Shown here: positions 52,349-60,487 of the stretch, one piece after another
How positions within the stretch are numbered: position 1 is the first letter of the stretch
How the letters are laid out: every line of letters starts with the position of its first letter
DNA from: Azospirillum brasilense
GTDB taxonomy: Bacteria > Pseudomonadota > Alphaproteobacteria > Azospirillales > Azospirillaceae
NCBI RefSeq assembly: GCF_007827795.1
Contig: NZ_VITI01000007.1
Span: 1 to 64,000 of the forward strand
Direction: 5' to 3'
DNA length: 64,000 nucleotides
Program-made: the position numbers and the translations under genes
Notes under the pieces: model-generated
The model's input: the letters and a program-made list of their open reading frames with translations, nothing else
Databases searched by the model: none
What the model was told of the DNA's origin: nothing

Positions 52349-52846
52349 ATGACCGCATCCCCGCTCCGCCGTGTCCTCCTTCCCGCCGCCGCGCTTCTCG
52401 CGCTGTCCGGCTGCGCCGGGTTCGGCTCGGCGGTCACGGGGGTGACCACGGCGGGCGTGGCGGCGACCGTCGGATCGGCCACCGGCAACCCAGTGCTGGG
52501 CATCATCGCCGGCGCCGGGGCCAGCTACGGCATCGACCAGGGGGTGAAATACGCGGAGCGGCGGATCACCGACAACATCCACAACGCCGTCGCCCGCACC
52601 GCCGGCCCGCTCGCCGTCGGCCAGTCCGCCACCTGGGCGGTGGAGGAGACGCTGCCGCTGAGCGGCAAGACCGGCACGGTGCAGGTGGCCCGCGGCTTCG
52701 GCGAGGCGATCCCCTGCAAGGACGTGGTCTTCACGCTGGACGACGCGCCCGATCTCAACGTCACCACGGTCTGCCGGGCCAAGGACGGCCAGTGGCGCTG
52801 GGCGCTGGCCGAACCCTCCACCCGGCGCTGGGGCAGCCTGCAATAA
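52349..52846 (+). CDS. Hypothetical lipoprotein (165 aa)
   Basis: 165 residues. Signal peptide with lipobox LALSGC (Cys about 22), then a Gly/Ala-rich segment (AGFGSAVTGVTTAGVAATVG and NPVLGIIAGAGASYGIDQGV) that looks like a glycine-zipper hydrophobic hairpin, and a C-terminal beta-rich domain with two Cys (IPCKDVVFTLDD and VTTVCRAKDGQWRWALAEPS) that could form a disulfide. ATG at 52349 is preferred to the upstream GTG at 52319. Probably an outer-membrane lipoprotein of unknown role. Confidence 0.75.
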   Translation: MTASPLRRVLLPAAALLALSGCAGFGSAVTGVTTAGVAATVGSATGNPVLGIIAGAGASYGIDQGVKYAERRITDNIHNAVARTAGPLAVGQSATWAVEETLPLSGKTGTVQVARGFGEAIPCKDVVFTLDDAPDLNVTTVCRAKDGQWRWALAEPSTRRWGSLQ

Positions 52847-52936
52847 CGCATGCAGTCCGCCATGTACGCACGGCCCGCGTTGGGGTAAAGCTCCGCGGGC
52901 AGTTGCGTCACGGGTTTGCGTCACGGGAGTCCGCGC

Positions 52937-54106
52937 ATGTTCACGGCCAAAATCCTTCTTCTCGGCTCGGGCGAACTCGGGAAGGAGTTCGTCATCGCCG
53001 CCAAGCGCCTCGGCTGCGAGGTCATCGCCTGCGACAGCTACGCCAACGCCCCGGCGATGCAGGTCGCCGACGCGGCGGAGGTCTTCTCCATGCTCGACGC
53101 GGACGCCCTGCGCGCGGCCATCGCCAAGCACAAGCCCGACTTCATCGTGCCGGAGGTCGAGGCCATCCGCACCGAGGTGCTGCACGAGTTCGAGGACGCC
53201 GGCCTGACCGTCGTCCCCTCCGCCCGTGCCGCCACCATGACGATGAACCGCGACCGCATCCGCGAGGTCGCCGCGGTGGAGTTGGGCCTGCGCACCTCCA
53301 AGTACCGCTACGCCGAAAGCCTGGAGGAGGTGATCGCCGGGGCGGAGCACACCGGCCTGCCCTGCGTCATCAAGCCGGTCATGTCCTCCTCCGGCAAGGG
53401 GCAGAGCACCGTCCAGACCGCCGAGGAACTGGAGGCCGCCTGGACCTACGCCGTCGCCAACATGCGCGGCGACCGCCGGAAGGTCATCGTCGAGGAGTTC
53501 GTGCCCTTCGAGTACGAGATCACCCTGCTGACCGTCCGCACCCGCGAAGGCATCCTGTTCTGCGAGCCGATCGGCCACCGGCAGGAGCGCGGCGACTACC
53601 AGGAATCCTGGCAGCCGGTGCCGATGCCCGCGGCGCTGCTGGACGACGCCAAGGTGATGGCGGCGAAGGTCGTGGACAATCTCGGCGGCTACGGCATCTT
53701 CGGCGTGGAGTTCTTCGTCACCAGGGACGAGGTGGTCTTCTCCGAGCTGTCGCCGCGCCCGCACGACACCGGCATGGTCACCCTGCTGTCGCAGAACCTG
53801 TCGGAGTTCGACCTGCACGCCCGCGCCATCCTGGGCCTGCCGATCCCAGCGATCCGCGTGCACGGCCCGTCGGCCTCCGCCGTCATCCTGGCCGACCGCG
53901 AGGCCGAGCGCTTCGCCATCGAGGGTCTGGCCGACGCCCTGCGCGTGGGCAGCGCGGCGCATGACGTGGATGTCCGCCTGTTCGGCAAGCCGACGACCCG
54001 CAAGAACCGCCGCATGGGCGTGGCGCTCGCCGCCGGCACCGACACCGACGACGCGCGCGAACGGGCGCTGAAGGCGGCCTCGGCGATCAGCATCCGCTAC
54101 GAGTAA
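52937..54106 (+). CDS. purT: Formate-dependent phosphoribosylglycinamide formyltransferase PurT
   Basis: 389 residues, ATP-grasp fold. N-terminal KILLLGSGELGKEFVIAAKR, GAR-binding region EVEAIRTEVLHEFEDAGLTV, ATP-grasp strand with SSSGKGQSTVQTAEELEAAW, and FFVTRDEVVFSELSPRPHDT and CTSQNLSEF-type substrate loops place it in the PurT family (PurK-like). It makes formyl-GAR from formate and ATP in purine synthesis, as an alternative to folate-dependent PurN. ATG at 52937. Convergent to norF. Confidence 0.95.
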   Translation: MFTAKILLLGSGELGKEFVIAAKRLGCEVIACDSYANAPAMQVADAAEVFSMLDADALRAAIAKHKPDFIVPEVEAIRTEVLHEFEDAGLTVVPSARAATMTMNRDRIREVAAVELGLRTSKYRYAESLEEVIAGAEHTGLPCVIKPVMSSSGKGQSTVQTAEELEAAWTYAVANMRGDRRKVIVEEFVPFEYEITLLTVRTREGILFCEPIGHRQERGDYQESWQPVPMPAALLDDAKVMAAKVVDNLGGYGIFGVEFFVTRDEVVFSELSPRPHDTGMVTLLSQNLSEFDLHARAILGLPIPAIRVHGPSASAVILADREAERFAIEGLADALRVGSAAHDVDVRLFGKPTTRKNRRMGVALAAGTDTDDARERALKAASAISIRYE

Positions 54107-54173
54107 GGTCGCGGAGCCGGGCGCGATCGTCGATCTCCGACGGCGCGGCCCGGCGACGGGCGCGGACCGCCTC

Positions 54174-54458
54174 TCAGTGCAGAGCCGCGCCGATCATCGG
54201 ATAGAAAACGTAAATCCCGAAAAGCGCCACCCCCAGCAGGGTGAGCAGAATCCGGAACGACACCCGCCAACCGCCGTCCGCGCGGTGAAGGTCCAGGTAA
54301 TGGGTGAGAATCCGATCGGCCTTGACGGTGGCCGCGGCGAGGACGAGACCGATTCCGAGCGGCCCGAGACCGTCGGCGCTGTCGCCGTGCCCGGCCCACA
54401 TCGAAACGGCGGTGAGGAGCATCAGAAGCATCCAGGTGCGTGTCAGGATTGTCATCAT
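54174..54458 (-). CDS. NorF-like small membrane protein
   Basis: 94 residues with three membrane helices (MLLMLLTAVSMWAG, LGIGLVLAAATVKADRILTH and LTLLGVALFGIYVFYPMIGA). The KADRILTHYLDL segment resembles the prokaryotic cytochrome oxidase subunit IV / NorF family. It follows norE by one base, matching norEF, whose products support nitric oxide reductase activity. No norCBQD genes are visible in the window. Confidence 0.75.
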   Translation of the reverse strand: MMTILTRTWMLLMLLTAVSMWAGHGDSADGLGPLGIGLVLAAATVKADRILTHYLDLHRADGGWRVSFRILLTLLGVALFGIYVFYPMIGAALH

Positions 54459-54459
54459 C

Positions 54460-55062
54460 TCACCTCAGCAGATAGACGATGGGGTAGAGCAGCACCCAGA
54501 TCAGGTCCACCATGTGCCAGAAGGCGGCCCCGGTCTCCAGATTCTCCAGGCTGTCCCACCACGTGACGATGCCCAGGATGACGATGCCCGCGGCGACGTG
54601 CATCGCGTGGAAGCCGGTCAGCAAATAATAGAGCTGGAAGAAGCTGTTGGTCTCCAGCGTGAGGCCCCGGCCGATCTTGTCGCCGTACTCGACGGCCTTG
54701 ACGGCGAGGAACACGCCGCCGAGGGCCATCGCGCCGAGCATCGCCACCCGGTGGGAGCGGCCCGAGACCCGGCGCCGCACGGCGATGGCGACCAGCCAGC
54801 CGCTCGTCACCAGAACCATGGTGTTCACGCCGCCGAGCAGACGGTCCAATTGCGCCTGCGAGGCATCGAAAGTCGCCGGGTCGAGGGCGCGAGTCACCGC
54901 GAAGCCGATGAACATGGCACCGAAGGCCGCCAGCTCCCCCAGGATGAGAATCCACATCATGGGGTTGCCGGGTAGGCTGGAGAGAGGCCCCCAATCGGCG
55001 GCCTCGCCATCCGCAGCGCCATCCGCAGCGACGACCGTCGTCGGCGCGGCAGTTTCCGTCAT
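54460..55062 (-). CDS. norE: NorE-like cytochrome c oxidase subunit III family protein
   Basis: 200 residues with five membrane helices. MMWILILGELAAFGAMFIGF with ALDPATFDASQAQLDRLLGG and VKAVEYGDKIGRGLTLETN then YYLLTGFHAMHVAAGIVI match the NorE branch of the COX3 superfamily. NorE assists assembly or function of nitric oxide reductase. The stretch 100 bases upstream holds an FNR/NNR-like box. The association with purT and a small ORF rather than norCB suggests it is separated from the catalytic genes. Confidence 0.85.
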   Translation of the reverse strand: MTETAAPTTVVAADGAADGEAADWGPLSSLPGNPMMWILILGELAAFGAMFIGFAVTRALDPATFDASQAQLDRLLGGVNTMVLVTSGWLVAIAVRRRVSGRSHRVAMLGAMALGGVFLAVKAVEYGDKIGRGLTLETNSFFQLYYLLTGFHAMHVAAGIVILGIVTWWDSLENLETGAAFWHMVDLIWVLLYPIVYLLR

Positions 55063-55124
55063 GTCCGCTGTCCTTCCGGAAGTGATGACCGGAAGGGACC
55101 ATGACGCGGGACAGGGGCGCCGTC

Positions 55125-55176
55125 TTTGCCCAGGGGCAAACTCGCGGCCGGTTGCCGTTCAATTGGTGCCGATCAG
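55125..55176 (-). promoter_or_regulatory. Candidate FNR/NNR box and palindrome upstream of norE
   Basis: TTGGTGCCGATCAG at 55163-55176 matches the FNR/NNR consensus TTGAT-N4-ATCAA at 8 of 10 defined positions. A perfect 16-bp palindrome TTTGCCCAGGGGCAAA lies at 55125-55140, between it and the norE start at 55062. Low-oxygen or NO-responsive control of norEF would be expected. Confidence 0.5.
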
Positions 55177-55186
55177 GTGACGCCGG

Positions 55187-55342
55187 TCACTGATAGCCGC
55201 CCTTGTCCGCGCGCTCCCGCGCGGCGTCCTCCTGGGCCTTGGTCATCTCGTCCTTGGTGGCCGCCGGCTGGTCCTCGGGCTTGCCGGTCGCGCGGTCCTT
55301 CTCGGCTTGCGGTTGGGAGTCGGTGTTGCGGTTGTCGCCCAT
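55187..55342 (-). CDS. Small hydrophilic protein (51 aa)
   Basis: 51 residues beginning MGDNRNTDSQPQAEKDRATG and ending in DEMTKAQEDAARERADKGGY with Q; rich in Lys, Glu, Asp and Gln, with no hydrophobic core, so probably disordered or a short stress-type peptide. The ATG has a strong GGAGGATG site upstream, supporting a true gene. It ends 124 bases before norE starts, so the two may share a transcript. Confidence 0.6.
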   Translation of the reverse strand: MGDNRNTDSQPQAEKDRATGKPEDQPAATKDEMTKAQEDAARERADKGGYQ

Positions 55343-55432
55343 CGCGTCATCCTCCGGCATGAGGCGGGCCGATGCGGCCCGCCGTAAGCCTCACCAACAC
55401 GCCCGCGCGCCGGTCGTCTCATTCCCGCGCGG

Positions 55433-56638
55433 TCAGGCGACGATGCCGGCGTCGTGCAGGCGGCCGATTTCGGCGGACGGCAGGCCGAGCAGGTCGGCCA
55501 GAATCGCGTCGGTGTCCTGCCCCAGCACGGGCGCTGGGCGGTGGTCGGTGCGCTCGCCCAGGCCGGGGAAGCCGAGGGGCGAGCCGGGAACCAGCAGCGG
55601 CCCGACCTCCGGCTGCTCGACCTCGCGGAACAGCGGGTTGGCGGTGGAGCAGCGCGCGTCCTCGGCCACCAGCTGGCCGAAATCCCGGTACGGCCCCCAC
55701 AGCACCCCCGCCCCGGCGAAGGCGCTCTCCACCTCGGACAGGGTGCGGGCGGCGAACCAGGGGGCGAGCACGGCGGAGATGGCGTCGCGCGCCAGGAAGC
55801 GCCCGCCCTCGTCGTTCATGTCCACGTCCATCAGCGGGCCGATCATCGCCAGCCGCTCGGTCAGCCCGGTCGCCTTGCCCAGCGCCTTCCACTGGCGGTT
55901 GGAGATGGCGACGACCATCGCGCGCCGCCCATCGGCGGTGGCGAAATCGCGCCCGTAGGCGCCGTAGAGGTCGTTTCCCATCGGCGGCCGCACGGCGCCG
56001 TTCACCCGGACATCGGCGAGGTAGCCGAGGTTGCCGACGGTCGCCAGCATCACGTCGGCCAGCGCCACCGTCACCTCCTGCCCGCGCCCGGTGCGGCGGC
56101 GGTGCCGCTCCGCCGCCAGCAGGCCGGTCGCCAGATAGAGGCCGGCGGCGACGTCCCAGGCCGGCAGCACATGGTTCACCGGCTCGCCGCCGCGACCGGT
56201 CGCCATCGGGAAGCCGCTGGCGCAATTGACGGTGTAGTCGACCGCCGCGGAACCGTCCGGATTGCCGCTCAGCCGCAGCATGATCAGGTCGTCGCGCTTG
56301 GCCGACAGCGCCTCGTAGCCCATCCAGCCGCTGGCCGGCAGGTTGGTCAGCAGGAAGCCCGCGTTCTCGCCCGAGGCGGTGATGATCGCCTGGGCGATCT
56401 CGCGCCCCTCCGGCCGGTCGAGCGCCAGCGTCACCGATCGTTTCGCCTTGTTCAGCGCGGTCCAGTAGAGGCTGGTGCCGTTCGGCGCCACCGGCCAGCG
56501 CCGGTAATCGATGTTGCCGCCGATCGGGTCGATGCGGATCACCTCGGCGCCCAGCTGGGCCAGCGTCATGCCGCCCAGCGGCGCGGCGATGAAGGCCGAC
56601 ACCTCAACGACACGCAGATCGGAGAGAAGCGAGGACAT
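55433..56638 (-). CDS. Family III CoA transferase, 2-methylfumaryl-CoA isomerase-like
   Basis: 401 residues, CaiB/BaiF fold; the likely catalytic Asp is D162 in NHVLPAWD. Many segments recall mesaconyl-CoA C1-C4 CoA transferase of the 3-hydroxypropionate bicycle (APLGGMTLAQLGAEVIRIDP, NIDYRRWPVAPNG, VDYTVN, NHVLPAWD, GLLAAERHRR, KALGKATGL), which moves CoA within mesaconate and acts as a 2-methylfumaryl-CoA isomerase. I recognise this from recalled family sequence, not a search. Such a reaction links with the neighbouring methylsuccinyl-CoA dehydrogenase-like enzyme. ATG at 56638; last gene of the minus-strand cluster. A different CoA-acyl substrate is possible. Confidence 0.75.
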   Translation of the reverse strand: MSSLLSDLRVVEVSAFIAAPLGGMTLAQLGAEVIRIDPIGGNIDYRRWPVAPNGTSLYWTALNKAKRSVTLALDRPEGREIAQAIITASGENAGFLLTNLPASGWMGYEALSAKRDDLIMLRLSGNPDGSAAVDYTVNCASGFPMATGRGGEPVNHVLPAWDVAAGLYLATGLLAAERHRRRTGRGQEVTVALADVMLATVGNLGYLADVRVNGAVRPPMGNDLYGAYGRDFATADGRRAMVVAISNRQWKALGKATGLTERLAMIGPLMDVDMNDEGGRFLARDAISAVLAPWFAARTLSEVESAFAGAGVLWGPYRDFGQLVAEDARCSTANPLFREVEQPEVGPLLVPGSPLGFPGLGERTDHRPAPVLGQDTDAILADLLGLPSAEIGRLHDAGIVA

Positions 56639-56677
56639 GGGAGTCTCGATCCAGATGGAAACAACGTGGTGAACGGG

Positions 56678-56782
56678 TGCCCCCACCCTAACCCTCCCCC
56701 GCTCTCGCAGGGGAGGGGACTGCCGCCACTCCGCGTAAGGCACCCTCCCCAGCCCAGCGGGGGAGGGTCGGGGTGGGGGGGC
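56678..56782. repeat. Second copy of the 105-bp palindromic element
   Basis: Same family as 33594-33698: CCCCCACCCTAACCCTCCCC at the left end, ACTGCCGCC in the spacer, and GGGGGAGGGTCGGGGTGGGG at the right. The left internal hairpin differs (GCTCTCGCAG in place of GCTGGGCG). It lies between the CoA transferase start and the SDR stop and could form a strong hairpin inside the cluster's transcript. Confidence 0.75.
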
Positions 56783-56799
56783 AAAGGCCGATGCGATCC

Positions 56800-57552
56800 T
56801 TACACGCAGCGCCCGCCGTCGATCTCCAGCACCACGCCGGTCAGGAAGGCGGCCTCGTCCGACGCGAGGTAGAGGGCGGCGTTGGCGACGTCGGTCGGCT
56901 GGCCCAGGCGGCCCAGCGGCACGATGCCCATCATGCGCGCGCGCTTCTCCGGCGTATCGCCGCCCATGAAGGTGGCGAGCAGCGGCGTCTCGGTGGCGAC
57001 CGGGGCCAGGGCGCAGACGCGGATGTTGTCGGGCGCCAGCTCCAGCGCCAGCGACTTGGTGATGTTGTGCACCGCGCCCTTGGTCGCGTTGTACCAGACC
57101 AGGCCCGGACGCGGCCGCAGGCCGGCGGTGGAGCCGAGATTCAGGATCACGCCGGACTTCTGCGCCCGCATGGTCGCGACGACCGCCTTGGAATAGAGGT
57201 AGATCGACTTGACGTTCAGCGCGAAGACGCGGTCGAACTCCTCCTCGGTCACGTTCTCGAACGGGCCGTTGGCGTGGGTGGAGCCGGCGTTGTTGACCAG
57301 AATGTCCAGCCGCCCGAACTTTTCGACGGTGGCGGCGATGGTCATCTCGACGTCGGCCATCTTGGTCACGTTGGCGGCGATGCCGATGGCGGATTCGCCC
57401 AGCCGTTCCGCGACCGCCTTGGCGGCGTCGCCGTTGATGTCGACGACCGCAACGCGGGCGCCCTCGCGCACGAAGGTCTCGGCCATCGCGAGGCCCAGCC
57501 CCTGCGCCGCACCGGTGATCAGGGCGACCTTGCCGTCCAGACGCTTCGTCAT
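56800..57552 (-). CDS. SDR-family oxidoreductase
   Basis: 250 residues. Cofactor motif TGAAQGLGLAMAETF, NNAG (ILVNNAGSTHA) and active-site Y-x-x-x-K (WYNATKGAVHNITKSLALEL), with a Ser before it (LGSTAGL). C-terminal GGRCV is typical of FabG-like short-chain dehydrogenases. It could reduce or oxidise a 3-hydroxyacyl or other alcohol; with the CoA-linked enzymes around it, a 3-hydroxyacyl-CoA or similar substrate is plausible but unproven. Start ATG has GAGGAAAC upstream. Confidence 0.9.
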   Translation of the reverse strand: MTKRLDGKVALITGAAQGLGLAMAETFVREGARVAVVDINGDAAKAVAERLGESAIGIAANVTKMADVEMTIAATVEKFGRLDILVNNAGSTHANGPFENVTEEEFDRVFALNVKSIYLYSKAVVATMRAQKSGVILNLGSTAGLRPRPGLVWYNATKGAVHNITKSLALELAPDNIRVCALAPVATETPLLATFMGGDTPEKRARMMGIVPLGRLGQPTDVANAALYLASDEAAFLTGVVLEIDGGRCV

Positions 57553-57672
57553 TCTTGTTTCCTCCCCAAGGGATTATGTGGTGATGGGGAGGCTATCCGC
57601 GCCGCACCGGCCGTGCTATGGACCATCCGTCATAGCTGCTATCAGCCCGCACAGCGGGTCATGACCATCGAG

Positions 57673-58632
57673 TCAGGGGGCGCTGTTCTCCCCGGCGCTG
57701 CCCGGGGCGACGACCTTGCCCTTCAGCACGCCGTTGGCGACGCATTTCGCCACCTCGGCGTGGATCAGCCGCAGCAGGGCGCGCGTCGCCTTTGACACCG
57801 GCTGGTGCAGCGGCGTCGCCGTGACGAGCATGGCGTGCATGTCCTTCGAGCTGATTTCGCGAGCGATCAGCCGGCCCTGCCGCACCTCGCGGTGCACGGC
57901 GCCGAAGGGCAGGATCGTCGAGCCCATGCCCTCCTCCACCAGCTGCTTGATGGCGGTGACGGAATCGATCTCCATGTCGACCTGAAGGTCGATGTCGGCC
58001 CGCCGCACCGCGGCGTCCACCACCCGGCGCAGGCCGTTCTCCAGCCCCGGCAGCACGAAGCGCAGGCCGCCCAGCGTCTCCACCTCGACCGGGCCGTCCT
58101 CGCCGGTCACCGCGTCCTTGGCGGATTGGACGAGCAGCAGATTCTCGACGAGCAGCGGCGAGGACAACATGCTGCGCCCGCGCCGGGCGTCGTAGAGCAC
58201 GGCGAGGTCGAGCCGCCCGCCCTCGACCCATTCCAGCAGCGTGCCGCTGAATACTTCGTGGATGCGCAGCGTGGCGTCGGGGTAGTTCTCGTGGAAGCGG
58301 CGGGCCAGCGGCGCCCCCAGCGTGGCGCAGATCGACGGGGGAAGGCCCAGCGTGACCGACCCGGTCAGCCGTTCCGACTGGTCCTGGATCTCCTCCTTGA
58401 TCTCCGACAGCGCACCCAGCAGATGGCGCACCACGTCATAGAGCTTGCGCCCCTGCTGGGTCAGCGAGACGCCGCGGCCATGGCGGTAGAACAGGCTGGT
58501 GCGCAGCTCGTGCTCCAGCTTCTGGACCTGCCGGCTGAGCGCCGGCTGGGTGATGCCAAGCTTGACCGACGCCTTGGAAAAACTGCCAAGGTCGGCCACC
58601 TGAACAAAGTAGCGCAGTTCCAGAAGTTCCAT
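57673..58632 (-). CDS. LysR-family transcriptional regulator
   Basis: 319 residues. HTH (YFVQVADLGSFSKASVKLGI followed by TQPALSRQVQKLEHELRTSL) and effector domain of the CbbR/CbnR-like group, in which such regulators often respond to a pathway intermediate. It lies inside the minus-strand CoA-ester cluster, between the acyl-CoA dehydrogenase and SDR genes, and is the probable regulator. ATG at 58632 chosen because the HTH begins there; a longer frame to 58692 adds Arg/Pro-rich sequence. Confidence 0.92.
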   Translation of the reverse strand: MELLELRYFVQVADLGSFSKASVKLGITQPALSRQVQKLEHELRTSLFYRHGRGVSLTQQGRKLYDVVRHLLGALSEIKEEIQDQSERLTGSVTLGLPPSICATLGAPLARRFHENYPDATLRIHEVFSGTLLEWVEGGRLDLAVLYDARRGRSMLSSPLLVENLLLVQSAKDAVTGEDGPVEVETLGGLRFVLPGLENGLRRVVDAAVRRADIDLQVDMEIDSVTAIKQLVEEGMGSTILPFGAVHREVRQGRLIAREISSKDMHAMLVTATPLHQPVSKATRALLRLIHAEVAKCVANGVLKGKVVAPGSAGENSAP

Positions 58633-58744
58633 CGCGGGACAGGTCTCGTCGTTCGGCCTCCGGGTCGGATAGCGAATACGCCGGTATGACACAAGCGGAG
58701 TCCTGGCAGGTCAGTCCTGCCCGGTCCTCCGCCGTGTCTCGCGG

Positions 58745-60445
58745 TCAATTGCGCCGGGTGAGCAGGCCGCGCGCCACAACCTGGGCCTGGATTTCCGCCG
58801 CCCCTTCGAAAATATTCAGAATACGGGCGTCGCACAGCACACGGCTGATCGGATATTCCACCGCGTAGCCGTTGCCGCCATGGATCTGCACCGCGTTGTC
58901 GGCGTTCGACCAGGCGACGCGCGCGGCCAGCAGCTTCGCCATGCCGGCCTCGATGTCGCAGCGGCGGTCGCTGTCCTTCTCGCGCGCGGCAAAATAGGTC
59001 AACTGGCGGGCGATCATCGTCTCCACGGCCATCCAGGCGAGCTTGCCGGCGACGCGCGGGAAGGCGGCGAGCGGGCGGCCGAATTGGACGCGCTCCTGGG
59101 CGTAGCGCAGGCCAAGCTCCATCGCGTTCTGCGCCACGCCGACGGCGCGGGCGGCGGTCTGCACGCGGGCGGATTCGAAGGTCGCCATCAGCTGCTTGAA
59201 GCCCTGGCCCTCGACGCCGCCCAGCAGGTTTTCGCGCGGCACCGCGAAGCCGTCGAAGCCGATCTCGTACTCCTTCATGCCGCGATAGCCCAGCACCGGG
59301 ATCTCGCCGCCGCTCATGCCCTCGGCCGGGAAGGGGTCCGCTTCGGTGCCGCGAGGCTTCTCGGCCAGCAGCATCGACAGGCCGCGGTAGCCGGGGGCGT
59401 CCGGATCGGTGCGCACCAGCAGCGTCATCAGATCGGAGCGGCTGCCGTGGGTGATCCAGGTCTTCGCCCCGGTGACGCGGTAGGTGTCGCCGTCCGGCAC
59501 GGCGCGGGTGCGCAGGCTGCCCAGGTCGGAGCCGGTGTTGGGCTCGGTGAAGACGGCGGTCGGCAGGATCTCGCCGGAGGCGAGGCGCGGCAGCCAGCGC
59601 GCCCGCTGCTCGGCGGTGCCGCCCAGGCGGATCAGCTCGGCGGCGATCTCCGCGCGGGTGCCCAGCGAGCCGACGCCGATGTAGCCGCGTGACAGCTCCT
59701 CCGTCACCACGCACATGGCGAGCTTGCCCATGCCGAGCCCGCCGTCCTCCTCCGGCACGGTCAGGCCGAAGACGCCCATCCCGGCCATCTGTTCGACGAC
59801 CGGCATCGGGATCAGCTCGTCCTTCAGATGCCACTCGTGGGCGTGCGGCTCCACCACGTCGGCGACGAAGCGGCGGAACTGCTCGCGCACCATGTCGAGC
59901 GCCTCGTCCTCCAGTGCCGCCTCGCCGAAGCCGCCCCCGTGCAGCGCGTCGGCCAGCAGCTCGGCGATGCGCAGCCGCAGGGCGGAGGCGTTGCCGGCGG
60001 CGATCAGCCGGCGCACCGCCTCGGTGCGGAAGGCCGCCCGCTCGGCGTCGTCCAGCCCGAAATCGGCGGGGCGGACGATCTCGCCCTGGCTCATCGCCAG
60101 ACCGCCGTCGAGCTGCGCCAGATACTCGCCGAAGGCAGCCTGGAGCATGCAGGCCTCCAACTCGCCCAGCCGGCCGGCGCGGTCCAGCCGCTCCGCCCAG
60201 CCCTGCATCTGGCGCAGCGCCTCGGCGTAGGTCGCCACCCAGGCGAAGCCGTGCGCCGCCACCTGATGGCGGTCGAGTGCTGCCGCGTCGACGCGCCCGT
60301 CCGGCGCCACCAGCGCGGCGACGCCGCGCTCGGCGGCCTCGGCCAGCCGCGCCACCGCGTCGAGCGCCGCCGCCGTGGTGGACAGCAGGTCGGGCAGAAT
60401 GCCGGAGAGCGGAAGCGGGCCGTTGGAGGTTGGGGTGGACGACAT
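58745..60445 (-). CDS. Acyl-CoA dehydrogenase, methylsuccinyl-CoA dehydrogenase-like
   Basis: 566 residues, much longer than a usual 380-residue acyl-CoA dehydrogenase: a 170-residue helical N-terminal extension (HQVAAHGFAWVATYAEALRQ followed by MQGWAERL; QAAFGEYLAQLDGGLAMSQG) precedes the flavoprotein core (VPEEDGGLGMGKLAMCVVTE, GYIGVGSLGTRAEIAAELIR, TGAKTWITHGSRSD). The catalytic Glu is in RILNIFEGAAEIQAQV. The extended length and these segments match (2S)-methylsuccinyl-CoA dehydrogenase of the ethylmalonyl-CoA pathway, which forms mesaconyl-CoA. The assignment is from recalled family sequence. Located 42 bases after the E1 gene. ATG has GAGGAAACG upstream. Confidence 0.8.
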   Translation of the reverse strand: MSSTPTSNGPLPLSGILPDLLSTTAAALDAVARLAEAAERGVAALVAPDGRVDAAALDRHQVAAHGFAWVATYAEALRQMQGWAERLDRAGRLGELEACMLQAAFGEYLAQLDGGLAMSQGEIVRPADFGLDDAERAAFRTEAVRRLIAAGNASALRLRIAELLADALHGGGFGEAALEDEALDMVREQFRRFVADVVEPHAHEWHLKDELIPMPVVEQMAGMGVFGLTVPEEDGGLGMGKLAMCVVTEELSRGYIGVGSLGTRAEIAAELIRLGGTAEQRARWLPRLASGEILPTAVFTEPNTGSDLGSLRTRAVPDGDTYRVTGAKTWITHGSRSDLMTLLVRTDPDAPGYRGLSMLLAEKPRGTEADPFPAEGMSGGEIPVLGYRGMKEYEIGFDGFAVPRENLLGGVEGQGFKQLMATFESARVQTAARAVGVAQNAMELGLRYAQERVQFGRPLAAFPRVAGKLAWMAVETMIARQLTYFAAREKDSDRRCDIEAGMAKLLAARVAWSNADNAVQIHGGNGYAVEYPISRVLCDARILNIFEGAAEIQAQVVARGLLTRRN

Positions 60446-60487
60446 GGCGCGTTTCCTCGGTGCGTGTTGTTTTGGTGTTGTTCTGGT

